Made by a program: the position numbers and the translations under genes. A stretch of 64,000 nucleotides of DNA, from the NCBI GenBank assembly GCA_905116865.2, contig CAJHNH020000844.1, positions 126,313 through 190,312 on the forward strand. Reading direction: 5' to 3'. Shown piece by piece: positions 21,506-36,500 of this stretch; the first letter of the stretch is position 1, and each line of letters begins with the position of its first letter. This DNA is from Candidula unifasciata (lineage: Eukaryota; Mollusca; Gastropoda; Stylommatophora; Geomitridae). The notes beneath the pieces are model-generated. The model had not been told where the DNA came from, made no database searches, and worked only from the letters and a program-made list of their open reading frames with translations.

Positions 21506-24500
21506 GTACGCGCAGTGAACACTTCCCAGATCTCAAGTAGTAGTTAGCTTTAGACTTTAGCCTTACCTTGATGATAGTCATAGTATAATTAAACTAACTA
21601 ATAGTAATACTCAAATACTAATTTTTGACGTAGCAATGTAAAACTATTTTGTTGTATTTAATTATATTATATATTATTATTATAATTAATAGTCTCCATA
21701 TGCTACTGCATACAAACTAAAAGACTAATGCTACTACTACTATATGCATGTATTAATAAAAATAATATGCACACTAGATTTTTTAACCATCAGTTAGTTT
21801 AGAAGTTTTGGCTCTCCTCGAGACTTCGTCTCCATATTATGGCGGCCAAACAAATACCCTAACAGGGCCTCAGTTGTGTGTAAAATGCGGACTTCCTCCG
21901 ATGAACACATCATGGCAAAACTAAGTTTTTACTGGTGCTTTTTCTACTCACCTACTCCTAATACTACTAATACTACTACTGTCCCTACTCAAAGACTGGG
22001 TTTGGAATCACCACTGACCAGAGTATTTATTATTTTATTAGCATTATTAAATTATTTTTGTTTATTATCTGGCTGCTGGCACTCAGTGAGGCCAAGGCCA
22101 AAAATCAGTGGCAGAAATGTTTTAAAATATCAATACTGTTACTGTTATTATTATGTCTTACTCAGGATATTATAATTATCATCAAATGCACTACCACATG
22201 GTAAAGGTCTAGACTCTAGGCTAGTCTGCTAAGTTAACTACCCAGACGCCAACATTTTAAAAATGTGGATTGCCAGAGGCCTGAGCTGCAGCATAGAAAG
22301 ATCATTAATACAACAGCCAATTAGGGCGATTATCCACGAGCAACATACTAGATCCCTGCAGGCCAGATTTTGCCCGTGGGCGGCCAGTTGAATATAGCAC
22401 TGGTGTAGGCAGTCAGATCGTATGGTTTTTCCTTTCACATCTTATGATCTCCAACAATATAAATTATTAATAATTTATATGTTGATAGCTTACCATAACA
22501 AAACAGTTCTTCTATTGTCTATTCTTGTCACTTTTTTTATAAATCTCCCCTTTTGTCACAACATATTTCAGTGTTCCTAAGCTCTTTTATAGTGCTAAAA
22601 AATGTCAGCAAAAAAAGATAATAATTCCGCCTCGATGGGAGTTTGAATCCATGACTACTTGGCTAGCACTGCATTACCACAGCTCCTGAAAAATAAATTG
22701 TAGACAGCATATTAGTGAAGAATTAAAGTTGCAGTGATACGGTTTTAAAGAATATTGGGAACGCTATAGACATATTTTAAAAACCTGATGTCTTGAAAAA
22801 AAAGCCTGGCATATGATACGACATCTAGTTTGAGAATAGAGGTGGTGCCTGCTGCCGGCTTGAGAACCAGCTGTACACACATGTCCTGATTGTAACTGAT
22901 TTACATAGCATGTGGAGAAAGGTGGATCAAGGTATGCTCGGTACATAGTGGCTAGTGTTACTTTAGAGGTCCCCGGTTGGGTAGTAAGCATCTAGATATA
23001 TTCTCTAAGGAGATGCCCATGTGTCTGGGAAATTAACAGGCGGGCAGATTGGGTAGTTCTGCACTACTTAAGGTAAATTAATGCTTGACAACAAGCTAGA
23101 TGTTGTAAAGGCCCTTGGGGAGTGAGTAAACAGTTTTGAAACGTGATTAAATAATCACAGTCTGAAGAGAATGGAGCAGCGATGAGTGACTAAAAAATCG
23201 CCAAAGCTCAGCACACAGGTAGCGGCAAAATGGACATAAATCAGACTGTTTGGAACTTTGCGCTAGATGCTGAAGATGGGGATGAAGCTTTATAAACTCA
23301 AAAAAAAAAAAAAAAGATAACAATGGATTTGCATTTTTTGAAGGTTATTATTGTGTTACTGAGAGCTGTAGTGTCATAAGTGACTCATCAAGAAGAATAA
23401 CACATTGCCAGTCACAGAGATCTTCCTCTTCTTCGCATTCACCGACTGTAGATTCTGGCAGAAAGTTCTGGTTGCTCTTCCACTTCTGGACTTTAGTCCT
23501 GTTCCAGAAACTGAGTGTTGCGTGCACATCTGTTTCATAGGTCTGTCTAATTTGCATGCAGGCTATTGGTTCCTTGCCTCTTCCGCAGATGTACTCTGAC
23601 TTCGAAGGAAGCTCCCAATTAGTCGACAAGGCAGTTGGTCTGTTTTTTTTTCCCCCCACAATAGGGCCCCAGAACCCACACGGAGAAGTCACAGAGATAA
23701 ATGGAGACATTTGATATCTGCAGCTTTTTCGTTATGTAATGACGAAATGGAACATGTGACAACTGGAAAATAATGCAAGAAATTACTTGACAGCCTTTTG
23801 TGGTTGCACAGGAAGTTTTGAGCACATGAACTGATGCTGGTCAAAATTGTAGATTGTGGAGAGACGTGGTCGCTAAAATCAGCCGGCAAGGCACTTGATG
23901 ATAATGAGCTATGAACCTTAAGGGCTCAGAATGCTACAGTATAGTTTGCATGATGTTAATGATGCTAGTTCTGACATATTATCATTGTTATGCCCTTTAA
24001 CTCATTAAGTACCAAGCTGCTCCTGAAGAATTCATTAGTTACTGCATATATGCTTTTCTTAACCCCTTCTGTCATATCCGTTTACTGATTTAAGCATTTC
24101 ACTCCTTTCATATATCTTTTACGTATTTTAGAGGGAAGATTAAAAATGTAGATAAATGCACCTTTAACCAATTTATTAGTGAACTGTATGAAATGTTTTT
24201 TATTTACAGATTTTCCCTCCTGGAATTCTGTCATAGTCATGACCTATTTTCTTTAGTGTTCTGTGTCGAAAGGGCTAACTTTCTCAGAAGTTACTACAAG
24301 CATTTAATATTTCAGAATATAACTGAACAAGACCAATTTCATATATTGGCACATCCTGAGGAGAAACGAACAATCACCAAACAAGCACTGGAATGGGAAA
24401 TACATGGACTAGGGAAACGAGAATTTCTGAGAGAAACACTAAGACCTATCTTGATGAGAAAGGCCAAAGGTGCCAGACTGGATTCAGTCCATGATTTTGA

Positions 24501-27500
24501 AAAAAATTGCACAAGATTAGTGGGCTTGAGAAATAGAATGTGAGCTATGTGTGGCACAGCAGGATGATGATGAAATTCAACCCATCTGCACTGAACTACA
24601 TGTAACTGTTTTATGGTGCCCCATCCTAACTGTGCTGTATGGCTATACAGTTAAACAGGTTTTTTAGAATGGCAGATGTCTGATTCTCATAATTGAAGTG
24701 TTAATCCTGCACAATGCAAATCTTGAGAGGGCACATTGTAAACAAAAATGATGGTTTAAAAATTTTCAAGGATATATAGCTTAAATAAAAGCCGGTAAAA
24801 TAACGCATGTCTGGTCCTGAAATAATTAAAAATGTTTCTTTTCATATCTTTTACAGCAACTTCTAAATGGTCTCAGCCTCGAATTGCGGGGATTCTGCCA
24901 CCGCCCCGATCTGCTGCATCATTAGTTGCTGTAGGGACAAAGTTGTACTTATTTGGAGGCCTCAGTCACATGTCCGGATGGTTTGATGACTTGTTCGTGT
25001 TTGATACAAGTAAGTTTAATTCATTATGACTTGTTATAAGAGGACTGTAAGGAAAGGGGCTAGTCGTAAATTAACACCATCATGTTGTGTCTTTTGAATG
25101 TAAGTGTTACAGTAACATTTTTAGACTAACATAGATCAGATAACAAAAATAATACTGACATTCTGCAAAATCTCATTAGGAATAAATGTAAACAGCACCG
25201 CATGTGATGCCTAAGAAGAATGCTTGGTATTATGTGGCAAGAAAAGATCACAAACACTGAGGTTCTGGAAATAGCAGGTATCACAACAATTTTCTCAATC
25301 CTTGGTCTCTGAACGCTCAGGTGTCTGAGTGTGACTTGGAGAATGGAGGATGATGGAGTCCCTAAGGACATTCTCTTTGGTGAATTATATGTTGAGGTTG
25401 GTCTCTATGATATAAAGATGTGTTCAAATGGGACATGTACAGGACAGTGATATTGAGGTAGATGTGTGGTAAGAAAATGCCACAAACTGTTTTATGTTTA
25501 GAGAGAAAATCAGCAAGGAAATAAATGGTGATAATGGAAGAATGATGATAATGGAAGAATGATGATGATAATGGAAGAATGACTGCAGACAGGTTGAGAG
25601 CTAAATGTCTGAGAAGCACACTGAATACATGTGATGGCCACAGCGGTCTTGAAATCCATGGTATCTGATTGGGGTTGACTTTTCATAACACGGATGGGTC
25701 TTTCTAGGCGTGCTTGCCATCAGCATGGGTTGCAATTCCCATGCCTCCCTGTAGCACAGTATAACATTATCGTCTGGGAAGATTGCAAGGTCCCTACCTA
25801 CATAAACAGCACCATTTCCCAGAAAGTTAAAATCTTTGTTCATAGTGAATGTCACTGGTTTAGAAAGAACTATAAAGGAAGGCTTAGTTCCTAGAAAAAA
25901 GAGGCAAGGATTGACTAGAATGAAGGTGGACATGGCATTAAACACATTGGACATGAAAGTATTGGTGCAAGGGAACTGGAAAATAATTAGCATTTTTTTT
26001 CCCATGTGGCCCTAATGTGATTGACACTACTTCATGATAATTAAACGTTGTGTGGTTTGTGATTTCTCTTGTATATCTTGTTGTCTCATCAACTTCAGTT
26101 TTCCTAATTCCTCTGAGTTGTGTGCATTAAGTCTGTGTATGTGATTAAAATGCATTTCTGTAAGATACTTTTTCTAAAGACCATTTCCGTCCAGGCTGTT
26201 GGATTTTGTCTGAATCTTGGTAGCTCTGCAAATACAGTTTTACCAGGGCAATAAACCTAAGGCCTACACTTTGTGATATTTAATTCTAGAGTGGCCCAGC
26301 TCGCACATAAACTCTTTTATTTTGTCCTCATCTGAGAATCTGTGTGTTCTGTCTCACTACCCAAGAGATCAGAGGAGTATGTGACAGTTAAAAACTAGTA
26401 GTCTGTGTAAAAATTCTCAGTGCGATGTTGAGGCTTCTTTCTTCTAAGCCACAGGGGAACACCAGTGTGTCGGTTGCACCACCCCAGAATTAGGCTACCA
26501 TGTTATCTGAGTGGCAACATCATTTAACCTAATCTTCACCTTTATGTTAGATGTGGAAGTCATAGTCCATGTGTAGATAGCTAGAGTGTTAAACAGCTAA
26601 CATAAAACACGTCACATTACTGGAACATGAAAATTTAACTTGGTCACACGTCTGTATGGCATTCCCTGTGTACGTAATGATGTCCCATTGGAAAGGGGGA
26701 GGGGGTGTCCCCATTGCACCAAAAAAAAAAGCATGTCATAAAAGCTGACTGATTAGGAGTTTGCTGAAGTCCGATTTTGTCAAACAGGTGCAGACATTGA
26801 TTAGGAGTTTGCTGAAGTCCGATTTTGTCAAACAGGTGCAGACATCTCAGCCTAGCTGTAAACCACCACACAACATGGCAGCTGCCTTTTTAAGATTGAA
26901 TGCAGAAACTTCGTGGCATAATTTATACATTTCACTTTATCAACATACTGCAAGACCATTAGTTGTTGAATAAATAAATAAACTACATTTTCCTATTTAA
27001 AGTTCCTATTATTACTTTCAGTCACAAATTCCTGGAGCATTCCAGACACTGAAGGAAACAGACCAAGGGCTCGCGATAAACTTCAAGCAGTTGCTATCGA
27101 CTCAAATATATATTATTTCGGGGGCTTTGGGCCAAAAACAGATGAAGCTGAGGCAGCTGATGTGAGTAACTTCATACGCTTACATTTTTATTTTTAGTCA
27201 CTGCTTTCTTGAAAAATGTGTTATACAATCCCAGACCTGCTCACTTTATGACAGTTTGTTATGCTTATTTCTGGTATAGAAATATTTAACCTTTTCTCAT
27301 TATCTACTGGAAACTTACCTTGTTTATGCTGTTTTTAGAAGGTAAATTAAATCATGCAATATGTTGTACATCTTCTACCAGAACTTAACCCTTTAACCCT
27401 GAGAAGTTGCAAAACCAACACTTTTGGTTAAGTCTGTCCCATTAAATGTCACTTTTCTGATTTGTCTGTAGCGACCTGTTTACAAGGCACGTAGTTTTTA

Positions 27501-30500
27501 GGTCTGAATATGAATACATTAACTAAAAATAGTATTCAGAGGAGTTTTTGTGTTTCAGCCAAATAGCTTTTCTAAACCCAAGTTGATGTCAAATTTTTCC
27601 ATAAGACTCAGTGATAGAGATGATCACAGTTGACAGCGTAAGTCACTTGATACATGTTTTTAAAGTCCCGTGGTATGTATTCCATTTAGTGTTTCACCCT
27701 GTTAGTGTTTATTGAATATTCCTCATATTAATATATTTTGAAAAAATGAAATAGCTAGATAAATCTATTTCTTATGAATTTTCCCCTGAAATTTAAACAA
27801 GTCATGACCAATTGTTTTCATTGTTCCTGGGGCAAGAGTAAACAGCAAATTTATAAAGAAAATAAATGCTTATGTGCATGTTTGGGGGCATACAACTTTC
27901 ATTAAAAAGAAAGTATTAAAACATTTTATTTAATCTCAAATGTTGTGCGGAGACTTTCACCAGTATGCACTACCCTACTATCCAAGACCTTTCTTCCCCG
28001 CAACTGAAGTCAAGGACCCTTTTCACACTTTGAGATTTTTGTGGGTATATGGTGCTTACCTTTATGTTTATAGACCAGTCAGCGCTTGAGGGGTGATATC
28101 AGTACAACACCAGCGTCCTTTTGGTCAGATCAAGAGAGAATAACCAAAAAGAGACACACACCTTCTTGGTAGAATTGGTTTCCTTCATCACCAGGCCGAA
28201 CATAAGCCTTGCTTCCCAAAACACAAGTGTTGGGGCTTATTCAGGTTTTATTCATCGGAAAATTTAGAAACATTCAGTTTACTCGTGTTTGTCCCAAGTA
28301 ATAAAATAAATGCATGCATAAATATTCAGATTTGATAGCTAATTTTAATAAATGTTGCGATGTCAGTATGATTCATATTGTGTTAACTAAACGCTTTATT
28401 TATTTATGTTTTTTTTTAAATAATTTTTTGTGTCTGTAAAATAAGATAATCCCCTCCCGGAGGCTCCATTTTTTTTTACACTGAAACTCCAAAAAAGCTT
28501 CGTTTCCAAAGGGTTAAATTAAAAACCAGTTGCATCCAGTTTCTGATCACAGAAATTTGCATAATAGCAAACCACTCCATTCTTCACAGTCTAAACCCAG
28601 TTAAATATTTACTTGTGTTTAACCACTTAAATAGATGTTTTTATTGTTTGTACTTAAATAGATGTCGGCTAAGTCGATGTGAACGCTTCGTAATGCTGGG
28701 ATGTCGGGTTCGATCCCAGCTGCAGGCCTTGCGTTGGTGGACCACCCAGAAAGCAATGGCAAACTACTGAACATAAATTTGCCTAGAGAAACCACACAAC
28801 AGCCAGGGGCTGCTGGGGTTGGTTCTCCAAAGTTCTGTAACGGATATGAAACTAACCTTAACTTAAATAGATGTTTTTATTGTTTGTATTTAGAGTTTGT
28901 ATTGTTTGTACTTGAATAGATGTTTCTATTGTGTGTATGGTCATTTAGCTTGATGGCGAGGATGATGATGATGATGAAGCAGACATCCCAGAAGCTCATG
29001 ATCAGGATGCAGCTGAGTTTGGCTGGTTTAATGATCTATATGTTCTTGACACAGGTTAGTCTGGCTGGTTTAATGATCTATATGTCCTGGACACAGGTTA
29101 GTTTGGCTGGTTTAATGATCTATATGTTCTGGACACAGGTTAGTTTGGCTGGTTTAATGATCTATATGTTCTGGACACAGGTTAGTTTGGCTGGTTTAAT
29201 GATCTATATGTCCTGGACACAGGTTATTTTGGCTGGTTTTATGATCTCTAAGTTCTGGACACATGTTAATCTGGCTGGTTTAATGATCTATATGTTCTTG
29301 ACACAGGTTAGTCTGGCTGGTTAAATGATCTATATGTTCTTGACACAGGTTAGTTTGGCTGGTTCAATGATCTATATGTTCTTGACACAGGTTAGTTTGG
29401 CTCGTTCAATGATCTATATGTTCTGGACATAGGTTAGTTTTGCTGGTTCAATGATCTATATGTTCTGGACACAGATTAGTCTGGCTTGTTCAATGATCTA
29501 TATATCTTGGACACAGGTTAGTTTGGCTGGTTCAATGATCTATATGTCCTAGACACAGGTTAGTTTGGCTGGTTTTATGATCTCTAAGTTCTGGACACAG
29601 GTTAGTCTGGCTGGTTCAATGATCTATATATCTTGGACACAGGTTAGTTTGGCTGGTTCAATGATCTATATGTCCTCCACACAGGTTAGTCTGGCTGGTT
29701 TAATGATCTATATGTCCTGGACACAGGTTAGTCTGGCTGGTTTTATGATCTATATGTTTTGGACACATGTTAATCTGACTGGTTTAATGATCTATATGTC
29801 TTGGACACAGGTTAGTCTGGCTTGTTCAATGATCTATATGTCCTGGACACAGGTTAGTCTGGCTGGTTTAATAATCTATGTGTCTTGGACACAGGTTAGT
29901 CTGGCTGGTTTAATGATCTGTATGTTCTTGACACAGGTTAGTCTGGCTAAGTTAACTACAACTCCTTGAATTGTGACTTCTTATAGCTAAAATTGTTGAT
30001 CCATTTGGCACAGGGCACAGATTTAATGAAGTGCTTTTGACTTTGGAAACCAGTCTCACACAACTGATCTTTTTATTCTTTGCTTTCGGCTCTGGCGAAC
30101 ATTTTTGGTTGTTTATCCACTTGTGCATTTATAATAGATTAAAATTTACAGCCAAAATTTGTCAGTGGTAATGTACAGTTCATAACATTGTTCAGTACAA
30201 AGTGGCTCCTGTCATTCCCTATGCCAGGAACTTGTCGTGGTCGCTTTGTGACCATTTTTATTGTCTCGATTTTACATTTATCCCTTTCTACACACTGTGC
30301 ACCTTCTTCTGTAATTAGATGTACATTCAGAAAGCCTTGCAGATCTTCTCCATACTCGTCAGATGATGATGACTGTCAGACACATTATCTTTAAAATCTA
30401 CAAGTTGTGAATGAATACTTTTACTAGAACTATCAGTATCAGAAACTGCCGCAGAAGTGTTTGCTGCCGAAGGTGTGAGTTCTGGTCGAGTCTTAGTTAA

Positions 30501-33500
30501 CACTTGACTTTGAAGCATCTTGCCGTTGTTTCACTACCGATGATGTTTTTGATGGCACTTCATAAGATTTATGTTATGCATGACCATCACGATCCCTTAA
30601 CGGCATGACGGAAATTTGGTCGGTGTGTCAGCAACATAGGAGCTCACAATGAAAATTCATAAAAAAAATTTACTTTAAACATTACAGAGTTGTTTCCCTT
30701 TAAGAAATATAGAGAAATGAATGGGCTAAAGGCTGAACTAAATTCAACACAAAAATTGTGATTTTAACATGACCACCAGTGTCTTAAGTTATGATCACAA
30801 GGGGTGCGATCGCGGTAGCCAGACCTAAATCCCACATGATCACATAACATGTGATCATGGTAGTCAGAAGGTTAAAACAAATCTGTGTGCATACTTTTGC
30901 TCCTTGCCTGTCAGTCAGGTGCACTCAAACTTAAAAGGAAATGACTAATTAGTTGACTGTTATGACATGCCCCCGACCCACCAAAATTGTACCCCAGAAT
31001 CTACATGGATTTTTGAGGTCAATATAGGAGGCATTGAAACCAACTTTTCATGGAAACAGTCAGTATAGGTACCTTAGGATGGCTTGTGCATTGAATTGAA
31101 GGACTGAACACATGGGAATGTGAAGTGATAACAACACAACAGTAGACCTATTAGCACTCACTGCATTTAAGGTAAACACATGGCGATGTCCACAGCTTTT
31201 AGTTCACTGCTGCCTCTTTCAAGCTCAAAAGATCATACATAAAAGTCTAGGTGAGAAAATAAGAACAGCATCACAGGTGTTCTACTTCCATAGGGCCTAA
31301 ATGCACACTCCTTGTATGGAACAGATGTGTTGACAAAGTGTTTTTTTAAGTCCAGACTGTGTGGGTTCCGCGGCCCCATTGTGGGGAAAACAAGAACAGA
31401 CCCACTGCTTACCCAAAAGCATGTCGTAAGAGTTGACTAATTGGGGCGCTTCCTTTGAAGTCAGAGTGCATCTGCCTGAGAGGCAAGGAACCAGCAGTCT
31501 GCATTCAGGCAAATCAGATCTGTAAAACTGATGCACACACGAAGAGGAAGAAGTCTAGAGTAAATGTATCATGTAGAAATATACATAACATTAGTTGTTA
31601 AACACAAGTCATATTGTTTGGCACTGTAAGGGTCAAAGTATATGCAGGATCACAACTGATGATGTATGAAGAGGAGGAAAATAACTATAGGTTGGAAGCC
31701 AAAGATGCCAGTCGTAGCAAGTTTAATCTGGCTCGATAATTCATTGCAGCATCATATATTTAAACATGTTTAGAATTGATAGGAAGATGTTTATACTGTC
31801 GTTTCAGTCAATTTGAAATGGTCGCAGCCGATGCAGATGAACCTTGGGGTGCCAACTGAAAGAGCTGCACATGGAATGTGTGCAATAGGTCGTAACCTAG
31901 TCATTTTTGGTGGCAGAGATATAGAAGACAGGCAGAACGATCTGCATATATTTAATGTTGGTAAGTGAATAGTTCTTATCAAAATACTGTTTATCTTTTA
32001 CAGTTACACTTACTGTTAAGTTCTCAAGTTTAAAAAAAAACAGATACCCAGACATTTCAGTCTATTAGCCCTCATGATACCAGTGATCAATAAAATTTTA
32101 ACAGAATGTAAATTTTGTTGTAGCTTCTCACTTTCTGTTTGCAGCTTTGTTGGGTCAAAATTTGTAACACGACTTCATCTCTTTTAGTTGTGCTCCAAGT
32201 TTCTGAGCCATATAAATCAACCGGTCCTATCAGCGTTTTGCATTCTGCACACATAAAATATCCCTCAGCTTTTAGGAGTGACGTGAGCAGGCCAGATGGA
32301 GGACTAACAAGCCTAAATTTTTGGCAGCAGATTGCCAACTAATGTAATGATGACTATCAGAAGGAAAGAAAAAAAAATCTTAGATTCATTTATTTTTAAA
32401 AGTCTATACATACAGTGCACAATTTTCTTAGTATTTATGATCTAGATTTTCCCAGTTTGGGTTCTGGGGCCACATTTCGGGGAAAACAGGAATAGATCCA
32501 CTGCCTACCTAAAAAAAAAAACATTTTATAGTAGTTGACTTTTTCTTCTTCGCGTTTACCAGCTGTAAACTCTTGACAGAAAGTTCTGGTCGTTCGTCCA
32601 CTTCTGGACTGCAGTCCTGTTCCAGAACTTGAGTGTTGTATGTGCATCTGTTTTACAGATCTGACTTTTTTGTATGCAGACTGTTGGTTCCTTGTCACTC
32701 CGGCAGATGCACTTTGACTTCGAAGGAATCTCCCAATTAGTCGACTATTACAACATGCTTTTGGATAGGCAGTGGGTCTGTTCTTGTTGTTCCCTATAAC
32801 AGAACCCCGGAACCCACACATGGAATAGTAGTTGACTAATTATGGGCTTCCTTCAATATCGGAGTGTGTCTGTGTGAGTTGCGAGGAACCAACAGTCTGC
32901 ATATAGTATGACCCGATCTTTAAAATGGATGTGCAGTGCAACACTCAGATTCTGTAACACAACGAGAGTCTGGAGGGGGACTAACAGCCATAATTTTTGG
33001 CCGGAGTTTACAGCTGGTGAACGCAACGAAAAAGATAACCCTAGGTTAATTCATTTCTAGTTTTTCTGTCACCTGAGATATTTGTAATAATTGTTTCAGC
33101 TACTAAAACTCCATTCACTTGAAGGTTACCCGGCCTCGATTGTTCACATTCTAAAATTATTGAACACAAGTCACACATTGTTTGAGGTTTAGCAGTAGAA
33201 CAATTGCAGAATACCATATTTCCCTGAAAATAAGACCTAACCTGAAAATAAGCGTAGTTTTTCAGGTTGTTTGTAAATTAAGCCCTCTCCCTAATATAAG
33301 CCCTAGTTTAAGTAAAGATCATTGGACAGATTTCTCTCCTTTGTTGAAACATTTAACAGATATGTTGAACTATAAAGATGTTCCAGAAAAAGATGATAGG
33401 ACTGTATTAGAATAAATGTAGATTTTTTGTGACTCAAAACAATACTTAAAAAAATTTAATTTTTTTTTTTAAACATGTTAATGAGACTTCCACTGAAAAT

Positions 33501-36500
33501 AATCCTTGAGGCATCTTAAAGCAAAAATTAGTACCTGCTTTTAGTTTCAAAAGAAACAGTATTACAAATCTTTAAATTTTTGTTTTTTAAAACTGATTCT
33601 AAGTTTTGTAAAATATTAGATACTAGGAAATGGATGACAGATCTACAAGTTGGAGGCAAAGTACCAGCACCCAGATCTTTCCATACACTCACTGCTGCTG
33701 GAAATAAGGCAGTGCTATTTGGTGGCAGAGGCAGAGATGACAAGCATTTTGACACCTTTGATGTTTTTGATATAGGTATGGCTGATAAAATCATGAACTG
33801 TCGTTCTGTAGCAGTGTAGTTTTGTTTCAGTGAGTTGTGTCTATTTTCGTGATACGCAAATTAAGAGCTTTTGTAAAATGAAAAAAGGCAACTCATTAAG
33901 AACTTGCTGAAATCAGATGTGTTGGGCTCAAAAGCACAGATATTGCAGCCTTGCTGTGAACCGCAGCACAACTGCCAGCCACCCTTTAAAGGATGACAGT
34001 GATGAAGATAGTCCCATTACACCATGAGTCATTGGATTACCAGTTGCTGTTGATTGTCTAATTGGTTCCCTCTACCTATTGGTCAGATGCAGTTAGCTTG
34101 ATATTTGTCTGGCTGATGCCTGTCCAATCATCCGAATTCCGTATCCAGGTCTTTGGTCTGTAATCATCATCATCATCATAAACAACTTCTGCCGTTAAAC
34201 GTCGTGGGAAGGAATAATTTGCGATCCAGTGCACGTTGGCTGCCACTGGCTATTATGCCGTGAAGGCGTAGAGTGTCTTTAATGTTGTCAATCCATATTT
34301 TCCGCGGCTGTCCTCTTGCTCTTGTATTTGATCTTCTGAGATGTAGTACTTGTGATAGTATTTGATCTTGCTGCATTCTAACAAGATGGCCAAACCACCT
34401 GATCTGCTGTTTCTCGATGAATCTAGTACAAGGTGTCGCTCCCACAATTTGCCTGATATTTTCATTATTCATTCGATCTCATATGGTTAGGTTGGCTGCT
34501 TTTCTCAGGCACCTCATCTCGCAGGTGGTGTGCGTATATGGGCTTTAGATAGTGTCCATGTTTGGCACTGGTAGCTTAATGTTGGAATGAATATGTTATT
34601 GATAATCTGTCTCTTTGCACTCATAGTTATGCTTGGATGTCTTAATAATGGTGACAATTGGTATATAAGTACACTTGCTTTCTGACTGACATCTGGTTTC
34701 TATTTCTCTGTCAATTCTACCATCTTCTGTGATCATACTTCCTAGATATTTAACCTCCCTAACTTGATTCAGGGCAGAACAATTCAGCTGTATGTGTAGT
34801 GGGGCAGGGGTTCTTCTAACTTGCATTGTTTCTGTTTTGTTTACATTGATCTTCATGTTGTATTTACTACATGCTGAGTTTAACCTGTTAATGTGGTCTT
34901 GCAGTCTATGTTCTTGGTCTGTAATGAACATTTAATATTTGCAGGATTCTTCTTAGACATTTTTTTTAAAAGTCTCTCGTTGATAAGTAATTTCTTCTGC
35001 CATTTTCAAGCTTTTTTATGATAGCATTGTGTTAACTATGAGACCATGATAGTGCAGTGGTTAAAATGCTTGCCTGTGAATCTGCGTGTCATGCCTCGGA
35101 ATCCAAATTGTGGCAGGTTTTTTAAAATATTGACCTGGCTTTGCCTCTGGTATTCTCAAGATATGAAAAGAAGAAAATCAAAATCAGATTGGAATAGCAA
35201 CACTCAGGGCACATGGTGTAGCCCGACACTCAGAATGGCCACATTAAACATCTGTGTTAGGAAATTAACACAAGAATAGCAAAAGACAGGAAACTACATG
35301 TGACTTCACTCTGCAGTGCTTTGCAACAGAACATTAGGACAAATGAAGACATGGGCTTCCAAATCCGGCCAGATTAAAATGGCTCTCGGGAAATTTTCTA
35401 GGAAGTAAAAAAAGTCACTGATGTGTTATTAATCACAGCATCCATCATGTGCAGATTTGTCTGTGAAAATTTCACAGTAGTCCCAGTCAACCAGGAGGTG
35501 CTTATGTAATTTAATTCACTAAATAGGTTGTAAAGGTGTTATGATGGCAAACTGGCTAGACACTCACCTGTCTGAAAGTTTTGTGTTCGAATCCCAACAA
35601 ATTTTGTCATCTTCAGAAATAATCTTGGCTCCCAGATTGACCCAGTACCAGGTACAGTCTTAGGAGGTAAAAGTGGCCAGTGATGGGACACTTGCATGAA
35701 AAGGGCCCTCTACTTAAGTATATTGTAAGGAATGTTGAATTGAGAATCGCCATCACAGTACTCAGGACACTCCCATAAGCACTGCACCCCCATATTCAGC
35801 AGCAAGCAAAATGTTCCTGTGCAGATGGTGCTAGTAACTGTCTGCTTGTATATCCATCTTGCCTTTCCCTTCAGTGTTGAGTGTTAGTCAGGTCCCCTGG
35901 TAACTCCTCGCAGCACCATTTTCTTCAGACCCTAATGATCTGTCTGTGCCTCAGCATTGTTCACTTGCTCCCAAAGGGCCCTCACAATATCTAGTTTGTC
36001 ATACATCATTTCACCACTAAGTACTGCAGAACCGGGCAGTCTATCTGCCTGCTCGTTTTCCAACGCACCAGCATAACCTGGAGAAAATATTCTAAGGACG
36101 CTAATTACCCAGGACTTCTGAAGCAATGCTTGAAATGTTGTAAGGGGAAACTAAGGAAAGTTGACATGGTTTAGCTATATCATCCTGGAGAAGACATTAG
36201 CTTTCAGAATCCACCAGTGAGTACCTAACCTTTGTTTCCATGACATGTTTGTTGCAGACCTCAAGGAATGGGTCCCAGTTACTATAGAAGGGGACAAACC
36301 AGCAGCCAGAGGTCTTCATTGTGCTGTTGCAGTCGGAGATTCTTTATTTTTATTTGGTGGGTCCGGAGACTTTAGTCCAGAGATCATGCAGTGTCAGACA
36401 TTTTTTACTGATGCATACCTCGTCAAGTTAGGTAAGTTGTGTACTTCTCTGTGAGTGGAGGTTTCACTGGCTAGCATCATTATCATTTTGTGCCATCATA

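Noticed and set aside
29018..29948. CRISPR-like regular repeats (also 3237-4115 and 57893-58445)
   Set aside because: Units are head-to-tail without unique spacers, and the DNA is eukaryotic.
28920..29969. Reading frames of a 14-residue repeat (SLAGLMIYMFLTQV)
   Set aside because: They are in a different frame from kelch exon 4 and derive from the exon-derived minisatellite. The gene's own frame is stopped in every unit.
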